Shown here: piece by piece, positions 6,385 to 14,310 of the stretch | Layout: each line of letters begins with the position of its first letter | Position numbering within the stretch: the first letter of the stretch is position 1 | DNA from: Alphaproteobacteria bacterium | GTDB taxonomy: Bacteria; Pseudomonadota; Alphaproteobacteria; Micavibrionales; Micavibrionaceae | Direction: 5' to 3' | Length of the DNA stretch: 19,113 nucleotides | Assembly: GCA_020442505.1 (NCBI GenBank) | Contig: JAGRJZ010000107.1 | Location: 1 to 19,113 of the forward strand | The notes under the pieces: generated by a model | What the model saw: only the letters and a program-made list of their open reading frames with translations | The model's database searches: none | What the model was told of the DNA's origin: nothing | Made by a program: the position numbers and the translations under genes

Positions 6385-9066
6385 ATGTTTGAAACAGTCA
6401 CAAAAAAGCAGATTGCACGTTATGTGCTCCTTCCGGAGATTCTTCCCCGGATGAACGATCTCTTTTTTTCCGGCTTCGGGTCGATTGCCTTTTTCATGGC
6501 TCAAATTCTGCGTGCGACGCGACTATTACCGGCGGGGCATCCTTACCTGAATCCCTCCAATACGGGACGTTTTGGTCTGCGTCATGTGTTTGGGGAGGCC
6601 TTCCGGCATTTACGGTTCAGACCGGAGAATATCGATCAGATCCTGGTGCTTTTTGTGTTGATGATCGGTCTGGGGTTGCTTTTGCTCCAGTTATTCTTTG
6701 TCGCGGGGGCGCTGTTCATGCAAACGGCCCAAGCCGCGATTCCTGGGAATTTTAGAGACTTCTTCGTCACGGAAAACCCTGATTACGATCTGGCGCTTAT
6801 TTTGTTGGACCGGGTGTTTGGTTTGCCAGCGAGCGGCGGCGGGAGCGGCGGATTTTTTGAATCATGTGTTCTGAAAAATATTCCCTGTAAGTTTGAGAAT
6901 ATCGCCCAGACCGATTCGGCTTTGCCGATCCATGGCGCAATGCGCCAGCTTCTGCAAATATACAGCATGGGTCTGTTGGTCGTGGCAATGCTGATCTTTG
7001 TCTACTACATCATGGCCGTTCTGGCCGAAACCGCGCAGGAAGGGACTCCCTTCGGAAAGCGGTTCAACCATGTTTGGGCGCCGCTGCGGCTTGTGGTAGC
7101 GCTGGGGCTTTTGATCCCGGTCGCGAACGGTTTGAACAGTGCGCAATATATCGTTCTTTACGCCGCGAAATGGGGTTCCGCCTTTGCGACGAACGGGTGG
7201 CTAACCTTCTCAAGTACCGCGGTGGACGGCGCGAATGGCTATACTGTTCTGGGCAGAACGGACGAATTGGTGGTCGTACCCTCGCCGCCGCCGGCAAATA
7301 CGCTGGTCGAGTTTTTCACGCTTTATCAGACCTGCCGTTACGCTTACGCCCGCGGTCCGGATATCGCGATCGCATCGTATATCATCAGTGGCGAGGGCAT
7401 GGCGACCGCCTTCCTTCCGCTTGTCGGGACCTCTTTTGAGGATGCCATGTCGCTGTCCAATGACGGAACGATTGTCGCGCGGTTCGGTGCAGTCAATCCG
7501 GAGAATAACACGGAAATCATACCTTATTGCGGGGAGGTCATGTTGCAAACTGCCGCCCCGGGGGATCCGGCCGCGAAAAGAGTACAGGAAGAATATTACG
7601 CGATTCTCCAGTGGATGGTTACCGACCCGACATTCGACAAATGGGGCCGAAGCTTCGTGGCTCGTTATACGCCTTTCCCGCCGCATGATCCGAAGGCCCC
7701 GCTTCCCTCGCGGGAGGATCTGGTACAGGCTTTGAAGAATTACGAATCGGAAGACATCCCCAATATCGCCGATGCGATCAAGGCGGGCCGTGCCGTTCAG
7801 GTCGAGAACGAAAAATGGTATGATGACTTGTCCCGTTTCGGATGGGCGGGCGCCGCGCTGTGGTACAACAAAATCGCTCAGCTAAACGGGAGTTTGATCG
7901 GCGCGGCTTACAGCTTGCCGGTCATTCGGCTTTATCCGGACGTTATCGAGCAAGCCCAAAAGGAAACCCAGAAAACCAACGTCGATTCCGGGCCCGAGAT
8001 CAGCAATTCCTATAATCAGGGAGGGCAGAAAACGCGCCTCCGCACGGCCCGGGACAAAGACATTCTTAACGCTCTTCAGGAGGCCAAAGGCGTTTGGAAA
8101 AATATCTATACCGAAGCCAGCCCGAATTTCTTCATTAATGCGATCAAAGCCTTTTTCGGATTGGACGGTCTGTATAATATGCTGAGTAACGAGACGCAGA
8201 ACATCCATCCCCTGGCGCAGCTTGTCGGCATCGGCAAAAGCCTGGTCGATAGCGCCGTGACGAATCTAGGACGTGCCGCCACGGCTTTCGCCGGGGGAGG
8301 GCTTGCTTTTCTTTCTGGAAACAACACCTTGGGCGCCATTGGCGGTTTTGCGATCGCGGGCGGAAAGATCATGAGTACGGTCGCCATGATGGGGTTGTCC
8401 GTTGGATTTGTTCTGTTCTATGTTATTCCGTTTCTGCCCTTCCTGTATTTTTTCTTCGCCGTCGGGAACTGGATCAAGGGTATCCTGGAGGCCATGGTGG
8501 GCGTGCCTTTGTGGGCGTTGGCGCATATTCGGATCGACGGGAACGGCCTGCCGGGTGATGCCGCTTTGGGTGGCTATTATCTGATTTTCGAGATTTTTCT
8601 GCGTCCGATCCTGATCGTCTTCGGTCTTTTGGCCGGGATTTCCATTTTTGCGGCCCAGGTTCGAGTTTTGCACGAAATATGGGGACTGGTTGTCTCAAAC
8701 GTGTCGGGATTCGACAAGGATGCTGCGGACGCCGCGGCGAACAACCAGATCGGCAGTATACTCTTCTATCGAGGGGTCGTGGACCAGTTTTTCTACACCG
8801 TGATTTACGCGATCGTGGTCTACATGCTGGGCATGTCTTCGTTCAAACTTGTGGATCTTATTCCGAACAAGCTTCTCCGCTGGATGGGCAACGATCCCGG
8901 CGCGTTCAGCGATCAGGCCGAGGATATCAATCTGGTCGGCAGTTCCCTGGCGGGGAGCGCCACGATTGCAAACAATCTGGGCGGCGGTCTGAGCAGCCTG
9001 GGGCAGGGGATCGGAGGGCTGAAACAGACCGCAGACAGGAACGCGGCCGCCGCCAAACAGGAATAA
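6385..9066 (+). CDS. DotA/TraY-family polytopic membrane protein, paralogue 2 of 3
   Basis: Second DotA/TraY-family protein, with the same architecture as its neighbours. It has an N-terminal module (1-85) with RLLPAGHPYLNPSNTGRFG at 46-64 and ENIDQIL, then a hydrophobic segment (about 86-112) ending in the site TAQA|A (117/118). DYDLALILLDRVFG (133-146) follows, then a membrane helix at about 194-214, WAPLRLVVALGLLIP (231-245) and an NSAQYIVLYAAKWGS block. The variable predicted-periplasmic domain contains GWAGAALWYNKIAQLNGSL (486-504). Next come HPLAQL (608-613) and the C-terminal bundle, with PFLPFLYFFFAVGNWIKGI (682-700), EAMVGVPLWALAH (702-714), RIDGNGLPG and the 'GYYLIFEIFLRPIL' helix. 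Cys161/168 and Cys317/382 match the cysteine pairs of paralogue 1. The C-terminal half is closer to paralogue 3 than to paralogue 1. The start is ATG without a Shine-Dalgarno. Only 18 bp separate it from the next gene. Confidence 0.85.
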   Translation: MFETVTKKQIARYVLLPEILPRMNDLFFSGFGSIAFFMAQILRATRLLPAGHPYLNPSNTGRFGLRHVFGEAFRHLRFRPENIDQILVLFVLMIGLGLLLLQLFFVAGALFMQTAQAAIPGNFRDFFVTENPDYDLALILLDRVFGLPASGGGSGGFFESCVLKNIPCKFENIAQTDSALPIHGAMRQLLQIYSMGLLVVAMLIFVYYIMAVLAETAQEGTPFGKRFNHVWAPLRLVVALGLLIPVANGLNSAQYIVLYAAKWGSAFATNGWLTFSSTAVDGANGYTVLGRTDELVVVPSPPPANTLVEFFTLYQTCRYAYARGPDIAIASYIISGEGMATAFLPLVGTSFEDAMSLSNDGTIVARFGAVNPENNTEIIPYCGEVMLQTAAPGDPAAKRVQEEYYAILQWMVTDPTFDKWGRSFVARYTPFPPHDPKAPLPSREDLVQALKNYESEDIPNIADAIKAGRAVQVENEKWYDDLSRFGWAGAALWYNKIAQLNGSLIGAAYSLPVIRLYPDVIEQAQKETQKTNVDSGPEISNSYNQGGQKTRLRTARDKDILNALQEAKGVWKNIYTEASPNFFINAIKAFFGLDGLYNMLSNETQNIHPLAQLVGIGKSLVDSAVTNLGRAATAFAGGGLAFLSGNNTLGAIGGFAIAGGKIMSTVAMMGLSVGFVLFYVIPFLPFLYFFFAVGNWIKGILEAMVGVPLWALAHIRIDGNGLPGDAALGGYYLIFEIFLRPILIVFGLLAGISIFAAQVRVLHEIWGLVVSNVSGFDKDAADAAANNQIGSILFYRGVVDQFFYTVIYAIVVYMLGMSSFKLVDLIPNKLLRWMGNDPGAFSDQAEDINLVGSSLAGSATIANNLGGGLSSLGQGIGGLKQTADRNAAAAKQE

Positions 9067-9084
9067 CGCAGCGAAAGAAAAACG

Positions 9085-11757
9085 GTGCAGATGAAGCCGG
9101 GAACCGCAAAGATCTTACGTTACGCCTTGTTGCCGGAGCTATTGCCCCGGATCCGCGCGCTGGCCTTTTCTGGGCTCGGGCCGCTGGCTTTTTTCGTTGC
9201 TTACGTCTATTACGCCGCCCGTCTTTTGCCCTCCGGTCACCCGTATCTCAACCCCACAAACGGGGGCCGTTTCGGGGTTTTGCACGTTGTTTGGGAGGCG
9301 CGCCAGAATCTTTTTTTTCGCTGGAAGAACGTCGACCAGATCATCCTCTTTTTTATGATTCCGGCCGGATTGTTGATCTTCTTGATCCAGCTGGCGCTGC
9401 TGGGCCTCGCCCTGTTTATATCGACGGCCGACGCGATGACGCTTGCAGATTTAGGCCGATTTTTAAAAACCCCGGACCCGCACGACGATATCGCTTTTAT
9501 GCTTTTAGACGGGACGTTCGGGATCGAGCGCGCTACCGCGACCGGCTATTTATTTGGCTCGAAAGTCGCAACGGAAAACGCCTGGGGGACATGGCCGACT
9601 CCTTTTCACGAGGCGCTGCACGAAATGTTCGGTTTTTATTCCACCGGGTTGTTCTTCGTAGCGATTACGATCATGGTCTATTTTACCATCACGATCATTG
9701 CCGAGACAGCCCATTCCGGAACGCCCTTCGGTCAGCGATTCGAACGGGCATGGGTGCCGTTGCGTTTGATCGTGGCCGTATCGCTTCTGGTTCCGCTTTC
9801 TTCGGGGTTAAACGGCGGGCAACTGATCACGCTTTACATTGCCAAGGGCGGGTCCGGACTGGCAACGAACGGGTGGAATATTTTCACGGACGAAATCACC
9901 GGCGGGACCTTGTTGGGAGACCCGAAAGACTTCGTGACGACCCCTTCCGCGCCGCAGATATCGAACCTGATGGAGATCGTCTTTATCGCGCGGACCTGTT
10001 CTTATCTTGAAAAATATGTTCACGGACGAGAGGTTAAACCCTATCTGGTTTTTCAAAACAAGGCGAAAAAGAATTATTTTACGACCGATCTGAACGCCGC
10101 TCTGGCTTTTTCCGAGGACGGCGACGTGATGATTCGCTTCGGAGAATATGACGCGGCTTACGCTCAATATCCCAGCAGCGTGCGGCCCGTTTGCGGAGAA
10201 GTGACGATCCATCCGGTCGACCTCAGCACGCCGGGAGCGCTTGCGATCCAGAACGATTATTACAATCTGGTGGGGGCGCTGTGGGACAATTTTTTCATGG
10301 ATATTTTGGCAGAAACCATCGCGGAACGGGTGACCCCGACGATCAATCGCTCTCGCTGGAGCGACTGGTACGACGATTTCGATTTCAGTGGCGAAATGGA
10401 AAGCATGGTCAAATACTATTACGACCCGGCGAACGATGACAGTCTACCGGCCATGATCAAGCGGGCTGTGGAGGAGCAAATCGGTTCTCCCCGCTGGGCG
10501 TCGGTCGGATCGGCGACGTGGAACGAGGCCTTTAAAAAATACGGCTGGGCCGGGGCGGGGCTGTGGTACAACCAGATCGCCGAGCTGAACGGGAGTCTGA
10601 TCGGCGCGGTAAGAACCGTTCCCGACGTCTCTCTTTATCCGGAGGTCATGGAACATGTCCGGCAGCAAAACCGTCTGGCGGCCCGCTCCGTGAGCGGTAC
10701 CGATAGCTTCCAGCCGGTCTTGCCGGGCGGTCGGTCGATAGAGTTCGCGCAGCCGGGGGACGAATATATCGCCCTCGGGCTTTATTACGCGCAAAGCTTC
10801 TGGATCGATAAACATGCGGAATCGACAGGAAATGTCTTCACGGATACGACGCGCCTGTTGTTCGACATGGACGGGTTGAGCGCTTTATTCGGTCTGGAGG
10901 GGCTTTTCAATATGACCCGCAACCCCCATACGCACCCGCTGGCGCAATTGACCGGGATCGGGGCAAGCCTTGTCCAGAACGCGGTTTCAAAGCTTCTGTA
11001 TTCCATGGGCGCCGGGGTGACGGGCAAGGTTCTGGGGGTTATCAAGTGGGAACGCGCCGGAAAACTGGCGACCGCGGCCAGCCAGTTTTTCCTGTCCATT
11101 GCGACGATGGGGCTTCTGATCGGGTGTGTCCTGTACTACGTCTTGCCTTTCTTGCCGTTCTTGTATTTCTTCTTCGCTGTCGGAAAATGGCTCAAAACGA
11201 TTTTCGAGGCCATGGTAGGCCTCCCGCTTTGGGCGTTGGCGCATATTCGGATCGACGGGAAGGGCTTGCCAGGCCCCGTTGCGATGAGCGGCTATTATTT
11301 GATTCTCGAGATCTTTCTCCGTCCGATTTTGATCGTGATCGGCCTTCTGGGTGGGATTTCGATTTTTGCCGCCCAGGTCTTTATCCTCAACGACATCTGG
11401 GCGTTAGTTGTTTCAAATCTGAGCGGATACGACCAGAGCTCTCTGGGCATGGTGGAAAAGGAGCTTCTCGACGGACAGGATCCGCGGGGGTCCCTCCTGT
11501 ACATGCGCGGGGCCGTGGATACCCTCTTTTTCACGGTTCTTTATGCCATCGTGGTCTATATGATCGGCATGTCTTCATTCAAGCTCGTCGATCTGGTCCC
11601 CAACAAGATCATGCGTTGGCTTGGCACCGGGGTTTCAACTTTCGCCGAACAGGCCGAAGATCCGGCGCAGGCTCTGATCGGCCGGATCTACAGCGGATCA
11701 AGCCTCGCGCTCGGTCAGATAAGCGGGGCTTATGCAGGGATTTTGCTGAGAAATTAA
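9085..11757 (+). CDS. DotA/TraY-family polytopic membrane protein, paralogue 3 of 3
   Basis: Third DotA/TraY-family protein of the tandem set. The start is either GTG at 9085 or ATG at 9091, two codons later; only a weak purine-rich stretch precedes them. The N-terminal module carries RLLPSGHPYLNPTNGGRFG at 46-64. The following hydrophobic segment (about 86-112) ends in STADA|M (117/118). The family blocks are WVPLRLIVAVSLLVP (223-237), a GLNGGQLITLYIAKGGSGLATNGW block (241-264), GWAGAGLWYNQIAELNGSL (487-505), HPLAQLTGIG, PFLPFLYFFFAVGKWLKTI (688-706), EAMVGLPLWALAH (708-720) and RIDGKGLPG. The pair Cys305/Cys370 is conserved with the other copies, but the cysteine pair near 160 is absent. 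Codons 128-133 (PDPHDD) mark the first loop after the putative cleavage site. The stop lies 14 bp from the convergent mnmA stop, so the DotA/TraY block ends here. Confidence 0.85.
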   Translation: MQMKPGTAKILRYALLPELLPRIRALAFSGLGPLAFFVAYVYYAARLLPSGHPYLNPTNGGRFGVLHVVWEARQNLFFRWKNVDQIILFFMIPAGLLIFLIQLALLGLALFISTADAMTLADLGRFLKTPDPHDDIAFMLLDGTFGIERATATGYLFGSKVATENAWGTWPTPFHEALHEMFGFYSTGLFFVAITIMVYFTITIIAETAHSGTPFGQRFERAWVPLRLIVAVSLLVPLSSGLNGGQLITLYIAKGGSGLATNGWNIFTDEITGGTLLGDPKDFVTTPSAPQISNLMEIVFIARTCSYLEKYVHGREVKPYLVFQNKAKKNYFTTDLNAALAFSEDGDVMIRFGEYDAAYAQYPSSVRPVCGEVTIHPVDLSTPGALAIQNDYYNLVGALWDNFFMDILAETIAERVTPTINRSRWSDWYDDFDFSGEMESMVKYYYDPANDDSLPAMIKRAVEEQIGSPRWASVGSATWNEAFKKYGWAGAGLWYNQIAELNGSLIGAVRTVPDVSLYPEVMEHVRQQNRLAARSVSGTDSFQPVLPGGRSIEFAQPGDEYIALGLYYAQSFWIDKHAESTGNVFTDTTRLLFDMDGLSALFGLEGLFNMTRNPHTHPLAQLTGIGASLVQNAVSKLLYSMGAGVTGKVLGVIKWERAGKLATAASQFFLSIATMGLLIGCVLYYVLPFLPFLYFFFAVGKWLKTIFEAMVGLPLWALAHIRIDGKGLPGPVAMSGYYLILEIFLRPILIVIGLLGGISIFAAQVFILNDIWALVVSNLSGYDQSSLGMVEKELLDGQDPRGSLLYMRGAVDTLFFTVLYAIVVYMIGMSSFKLVDLVPNKIMRWLGTGVSTFAEQAEDPAQALIGRIYSGSSLALGQISGAYAGILLRN

Positions 11758-11771
11758 GTAAGAGACTTATG

Positions 11772-12902
11772 CTAACACGTTTCCGTAATCCAGCCGCCCC
11801 CCAGCACGCGGTCCTGTTCGTAGCACACGGCGGCCTGCCCCGGCGCGATCCCGTATTGCGGCGTTTCAAGCCGGATGACGGTATCGCCTCGATCATCGCG
11901 TAATAACAATGCAGGAACGGGATCCATGACCGAACGAAATTTCACGCCGACAGGCCGCGACATGCTGGAGGAGGTACTTTCTGGAAACAGCCAGTTGCAA
12001 TCCGTCAAGAGCAGCGTATCGCGCGCGAGGGCTTCCTTAGGGCCGACGACAACCCGGTTTTCGGCAGCGTCGATCCGGATCACGTAAAGCGGATCGTTGT
12101 TTTCCGTTACCCCGCCGCCGATCCCCAGCCCCCTCCGCTGGCCGATTGTGTAGCCGATCGTTCCGCTATGGGTGCCGACGACTCGCCCGTCACGATGGAC
12201 GATCGGCCCGGGCTTGCCGGCCTCCGGCGCGTGTTTCTTCACGACGGTCCGGTAGTCGCCGTTCGGGACGAAGCAGATATCCTGAGAATCCGGTTTTGTG
12301 GCGTTCCGCAATCCCAGACGTTCAGCGTGGCGGCGGGTGACGTCCTTTGGCCAGCCGCCGAGAGGAAAGCGCAGGAAGTCAAGTTGTTCCTGGGTCGTAG
12401 CGAATAGAAAGTAGCTCTGGTCCTTTCCGGCATCCATGGCACGGTAAAGCGCGGCACGCCCGGTCTCGGGAGCAATTTCCCGCTGAATGTAATGACCTGT
12501 GGCCATGCAATCCGCCTCCAGATCCCGCGCGGTGGCCAGCAGATCCCGAAACTTCACCGTCTGGTTGCAACGGACGCATGGAATGGGGGTTTCCCCCCGT
12601 AGATAATGCGCGACGAAATCGTCGATCACGTTCTCCCGGAAACGGCTCTCGTAATCGAGGACGTAGTGAGGAAACCCGGCTTCCTCGGCCACCCGGCGCG
12701 CGTCGTAGATGTCCTGGCCGGCGCAGCAGGCACCCTTTTTAGCGAGCGCCGTGCCATGGTCGTAAAGCTGGAGCGTCACGCCGACAACATCGTAGCCTTC
12801 CTCGTGCAACAGAGCCGCGGTGACCGAGGAATCAACCCCGCCCGACATGGCGACCACGACACGCGTGTCTTCCGGCTTTTTATCAAATCCCAGGGAATTC
12901 AT
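11772..12902 (-). CDS. mnmA: tRNA-specific 2-thiouridylase MnmA
   Basis: Cytoplasmic enzyme that thiolates uridine 34 of tRNA-Lys, -Glu and -Gln, using ATP and sulfur relayed as a persulfide. The N-type ATP pyrophosphatase loop SGGVDSS is at residues 20-26. The two catalytic cysteines are recognisable by context: one in CVRCNQTVKF (Cys112, nucleophile position of the E. coli enzyme) and one in DSQDICF (Cys210, persulfide carrier). The C-terminal part carries the usual GLGIGGG-type and GQAAVCYE blocks. Length is 376 residues, normal for the family. ATG at 12902 is the only reasonable start, because an in-frame TAG lies four codons upstream and the PP-loop begins at residue 20. The gene is convergent with the third dotA-like gene and divergent from the peroxidase gene. 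Confidence 0.96.
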   Translation of the reverse strand: MNSLGFDKKPEDTRVVVAMSGGVDSSVTAALLHEEGYDVVGVTLQLYDHGTALAKKGACCAGQDIYDARRVAEEAGFPHYVLDYESRFRENVIDDFVAHYLRGETPIPCVRCNQTVKFRDLLATARDLEADCMATGHYIQREIAPETGRAALYRAMDAGKDQSYFLFATTQEQLDFLRFPLGGWPKDVTRRHAERLGLRNATKPDSQDICFVPNGDYRTVVKKHAPEAGKPGPIVHRDGRVVGTHSGTIGYTIGQRRGLGIGGGVTENNDPLYVIRIDAAENRVVVGPKEALARDTLLLTDCNWLFPESTSSSMSRPVGVKFRSVMDPVPALLLRDDRGDTVIRLETPQYGIAPGQAAVCYEQDRVLGGGWITETC

Positions 12903-12910
12903 GGCCCGGG

Positions 12911-12939
12911 ACTATAGGTCCTTCGTTTATGAAAGGCAA
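12911..12939 (-). promoter_or_regulatory. Predicted sigma-70-type promoter of mnmA, close to the start codon
   Basis: On the minus strand a -35-like TTGCCT (12939-12934) and a -10-like TATAGT (12916-12911) are separated by exactly 17 bases. Only 8 bases separate the -10 from the mnmA ATG at 12902, so transcription would begin at or within a few bases of the start codon. No Shine-Dalgarno is present. This suggests a leaderless or nearly leaderless message. Confidence 0.5.
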
Positions 12940-12967
12940 GTTTGATGAAAATCTCCTGCGCCGTGGC

Positions 12968-12996
12968 TTGCTTTTTACGTGGTTTTTTCCTATGGT
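12968..12996 (+). promoter_or_regulatory. Weak candidate promoter of the cytochrome c peroxidase gene
   Basis: TTGCTT (12968-12973) and TATGGT (12991-12996) are spaced by 17 bases in the 146-bp divergent gap between mnmA and the peroxidase gene, about 50 bp before the latter's start. The hexamers match consensus only partly. A short inverted repeat, ATTCG (13003-13007) and CGAAT (13017-13021), lies just downstream and could be an operator. Confidence 0.25.
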
Positions 12997-13032
12997 CCCG
13001 ACATTCGTTTTTGTTTCGAATCGTCCCGTTTG

Positions 13033-13041
13033 AAGGAAGGA
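13033..13041 (+). promoter_or_regulatory. Strong ribosome binding site of the peroxidase gene
   Basis: AAGGAAGGA ends 7 nt before the ATG at 13049 and fixes this start. Confidence 0.7.
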
Positions 13042-13048
13042 AAAGACC

Positions 13049-14017
13049 ATGGAGCGTCGTTTTTTGTCTGTTTTGCTGGCCGGAACCATCATGCTGAGCG
13101 GCGCATCCGTCCGGGCCGAGATCAATCTGGCCGAGGAGCCCGTCCAGCCTGTTCCGGCGGCGCCCGTGTTGGACAGGGACAAGGTCAAGCTGGGCGAGCG
13201 TGTCTTCTTTGACGTGCGGCTGTCGGCGAACAAGGTTTTATCTTGTGCGACGTGCCACAATCCGCAAACAGGCGGGACGATTCCGGGCGTGACGACCTCC
13301 GTTCCCGGGGCCAGCGGGGTTACGGTTTCTATTAATATCCCAACGGTTTTGAACAGCGGCGCGAACGAAACGCAATTCTGGAACGGTCGTTCCCCGGATC
13401 TGGAGGATCAGGTCGGCGGGCCGCTGGAAAACCCAGACGAAATGGGGGCGAAATGGGCGGATGTTCTGGCCATGATGGCGGGCGACGAGGCTTATCAGAC
13501 CGCCTTCGACGCAGTGTATGGCGGGATCACGGAAGAAGCCGTGCGCGACGCGGTGGCGACCTATGAACGCTCTTTGACGACTCACGACGCGCCGTTCGAC
13601 CGTTATCTGCAGGGCGACGAGACGGCCGTGTCGGACCAGGTCAAGCGCGGCTATGATGTCTTTAAGGAAATCGGCTGTACGACTTGCCACACCGGCAGCA
13701 ATGTCGGCGGGACCATGTTCATGGCGATGAGCGAGGATTACTTCGCCGATCGGGGAACGGAGATTTTGGAGACCGACCTGGGCCGTATGGCCGTGACCCA
13801 CGACGAAGCCGACAAGCACGTTTTTCGGGTGCCGCCCTTGCGCAACGTTGCCGTCACGCCGCCTTATCTGCACGACGGACAGGCCGAAACCCTGGAAGAA
13901 GCCGTCGAGATCATGGCTAAATACCAGCTCGGTATGGCGGAGGGCGAATTATCCCCCGCGGACCGGGACGCGATTGTCGCCTTTCTCAAAAGCCTAAATG
14001 GAAAACTCGCGGAATAG
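13049..14017 (+). CDS. Di-haem cytochrome c peroxidase, periplasmic
   Basis: Bacterial di-haem peroxidase that reduces hydrogen peroxide in the periplasm with electrons from a small cytochrome or similar donor. A signal peptide (1-23, cleavage after VRA) is followed by two covalent haem sites: CATCH (66-70) in the peroxidatic domain and CTTCH (210-214) in the electron-transfer domain. Other family positions are present: QFWNGRSPDL (109-118) with the conserved Trp111, Gln121, Glu131, the VPPLRNV-TPPYLHDG block (261-277), and Met289, the likely axial ligand of the second haem. This Met argues against MauG, which uses Tyr. Between residues 71 and 100, where the usual distal His sits in a 'TSxGH' loop, the sequence is TSVPGAS with no His. 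The length of 322 is normal. A small gene follows after 8 bp, probably co-transcribed. Confidence 0.92.
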   Translation: MERRFLSVLLAGTIMLSGASVRAEINLAEEPVQPVPAAPVLDRDKVKLGERVFFDVRLSANKVLSCATCHNPQTGGTIPGVTTSVPGASGVTVSINIPTVLNSGANETQFWNGRSPDLEDQVGGPLENPDEMGAKWADVLAMMAGDEAYQTAFDAVYGGITEEAVRDAVATYERSLTTHDAPFDRYLQGDETAVSDQVKRGYDVFKEIGCTTCHTGSNVGGTMFMAMSEDYFADRGTEILETDLGRMAVTHDEADKHVFRVPPLRNVAVTPPYLHDGQAETLEEAVEIMAKYQLGMAEGELSPADRDAIVAFLKSLNGKLAE

Positions 14018-14020
14018 GGG
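14016..14020 (+). promoter_or_regulatory. Ribosome binding site of the 84-residue gene, overlapping the upstream stop codon
   Basis: AGGGG overlaps the TAG stop of the peroxidase gene and precedes the GTG at 14026 by 5 nt. This suggests translational coupling. Confidence 0.45.
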
Positions 14021-14025
14021 TTTTT

Positions 14026-14280
14026 GTGTTTGGTTTCCTGAAACAAAAAAAGAAGGCCGGCAAGACGGATACAAAACCCTCTCGAGAGGATCTGATCGCG
14101 CAGGCAAAGGCCAATGCTGCTGCCGCACGCGAGGCTATCGGGGAAGAAACGCTCGACAAGATCGCGGCCGCCATGCGCCGCAAACAGGAATCCGACCTGG
14201 AAAAAGCCAAAACGAAGATTCGTGCCATGGATCAGGACAAAGTCGCCGATGCCGTCCGTCTGTGGCTGGATGAAAAGTAG
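14026..14280 (+). CDS. Small highly charged helical protein of unknown function
   Basis: An 84-residue protein that I do not recognise. It starts at GTG 14026, placed by the AGGGG ribosome binding site at 14016-14020 and by its spacing of 8 bp from the peroxidase stop. The N-terminus (MFGFLKQKKK) is a short hydrophobic-aromatic patch followed by a lysine cluster, which could be a peripheral membrane anchor. The rest (about 20-84) is rich in Ala, Glu, Lys, Arg and Asp with no Cys, no Pro after residue 18 and almost no Gly, so it should be largely alpha-helical or coiled. There is no signal peptide or transmembrane segment. Coding status is supported by the tight spacing, the ribosome binding site and the unbroken frame ending just 30 bp before the convergent proB stop. 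Its link to the peroxidase is positional only. Confidence 0.65.
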   Translation: MFGFLKQKKKAGKTDTKPSREDLIAQAKANAAAAREAIGEETLDKIAAAMRRKQESDLEKAKTKIRAMDQDKVADAVRLWLDEK

Positions 14281-14310
14281 TCGTCTTGTTGTTGTCTTGA
14301 TTCGTTTTTG

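Noticed and set aside
8679..10010. A 443-codon open frame on the + strand spanning the junction of dotA-like genes 2 and 3
   Set aside because: It lies in another frame over two clearly coding genes, its translation is Arg/Gly-rich with no domain-like pattern, and it has no credible ribosome binding site.
3384..11757. The three large membrane genes as a conjugative or integrative element
   Set aside because: No relaxase, coupling protein, integrase, direct-repeat borders or tRNA attachment site was found; both flanks are ordinary housekeeping genes.
11755..11769. TAAGT-AAGAG-ACTTA inverted repeat in the convergent gap between dotA-like gene 3 and mnmA as a bidirectional terminator
   Set aside because: A 5-bp, AT-rich stem without a T-run; probably chance, although no other terminator is visible there.
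13049..14017. MauG-type maturation enzyme instead of a peroxidase
   Set aside because: A methionine (289) occupies the expected axial-ligand position for the second haem, there is no equivalent of the MauG tyrosine that I can recognise, and no methylamine dehydrogenase genes are nearby.
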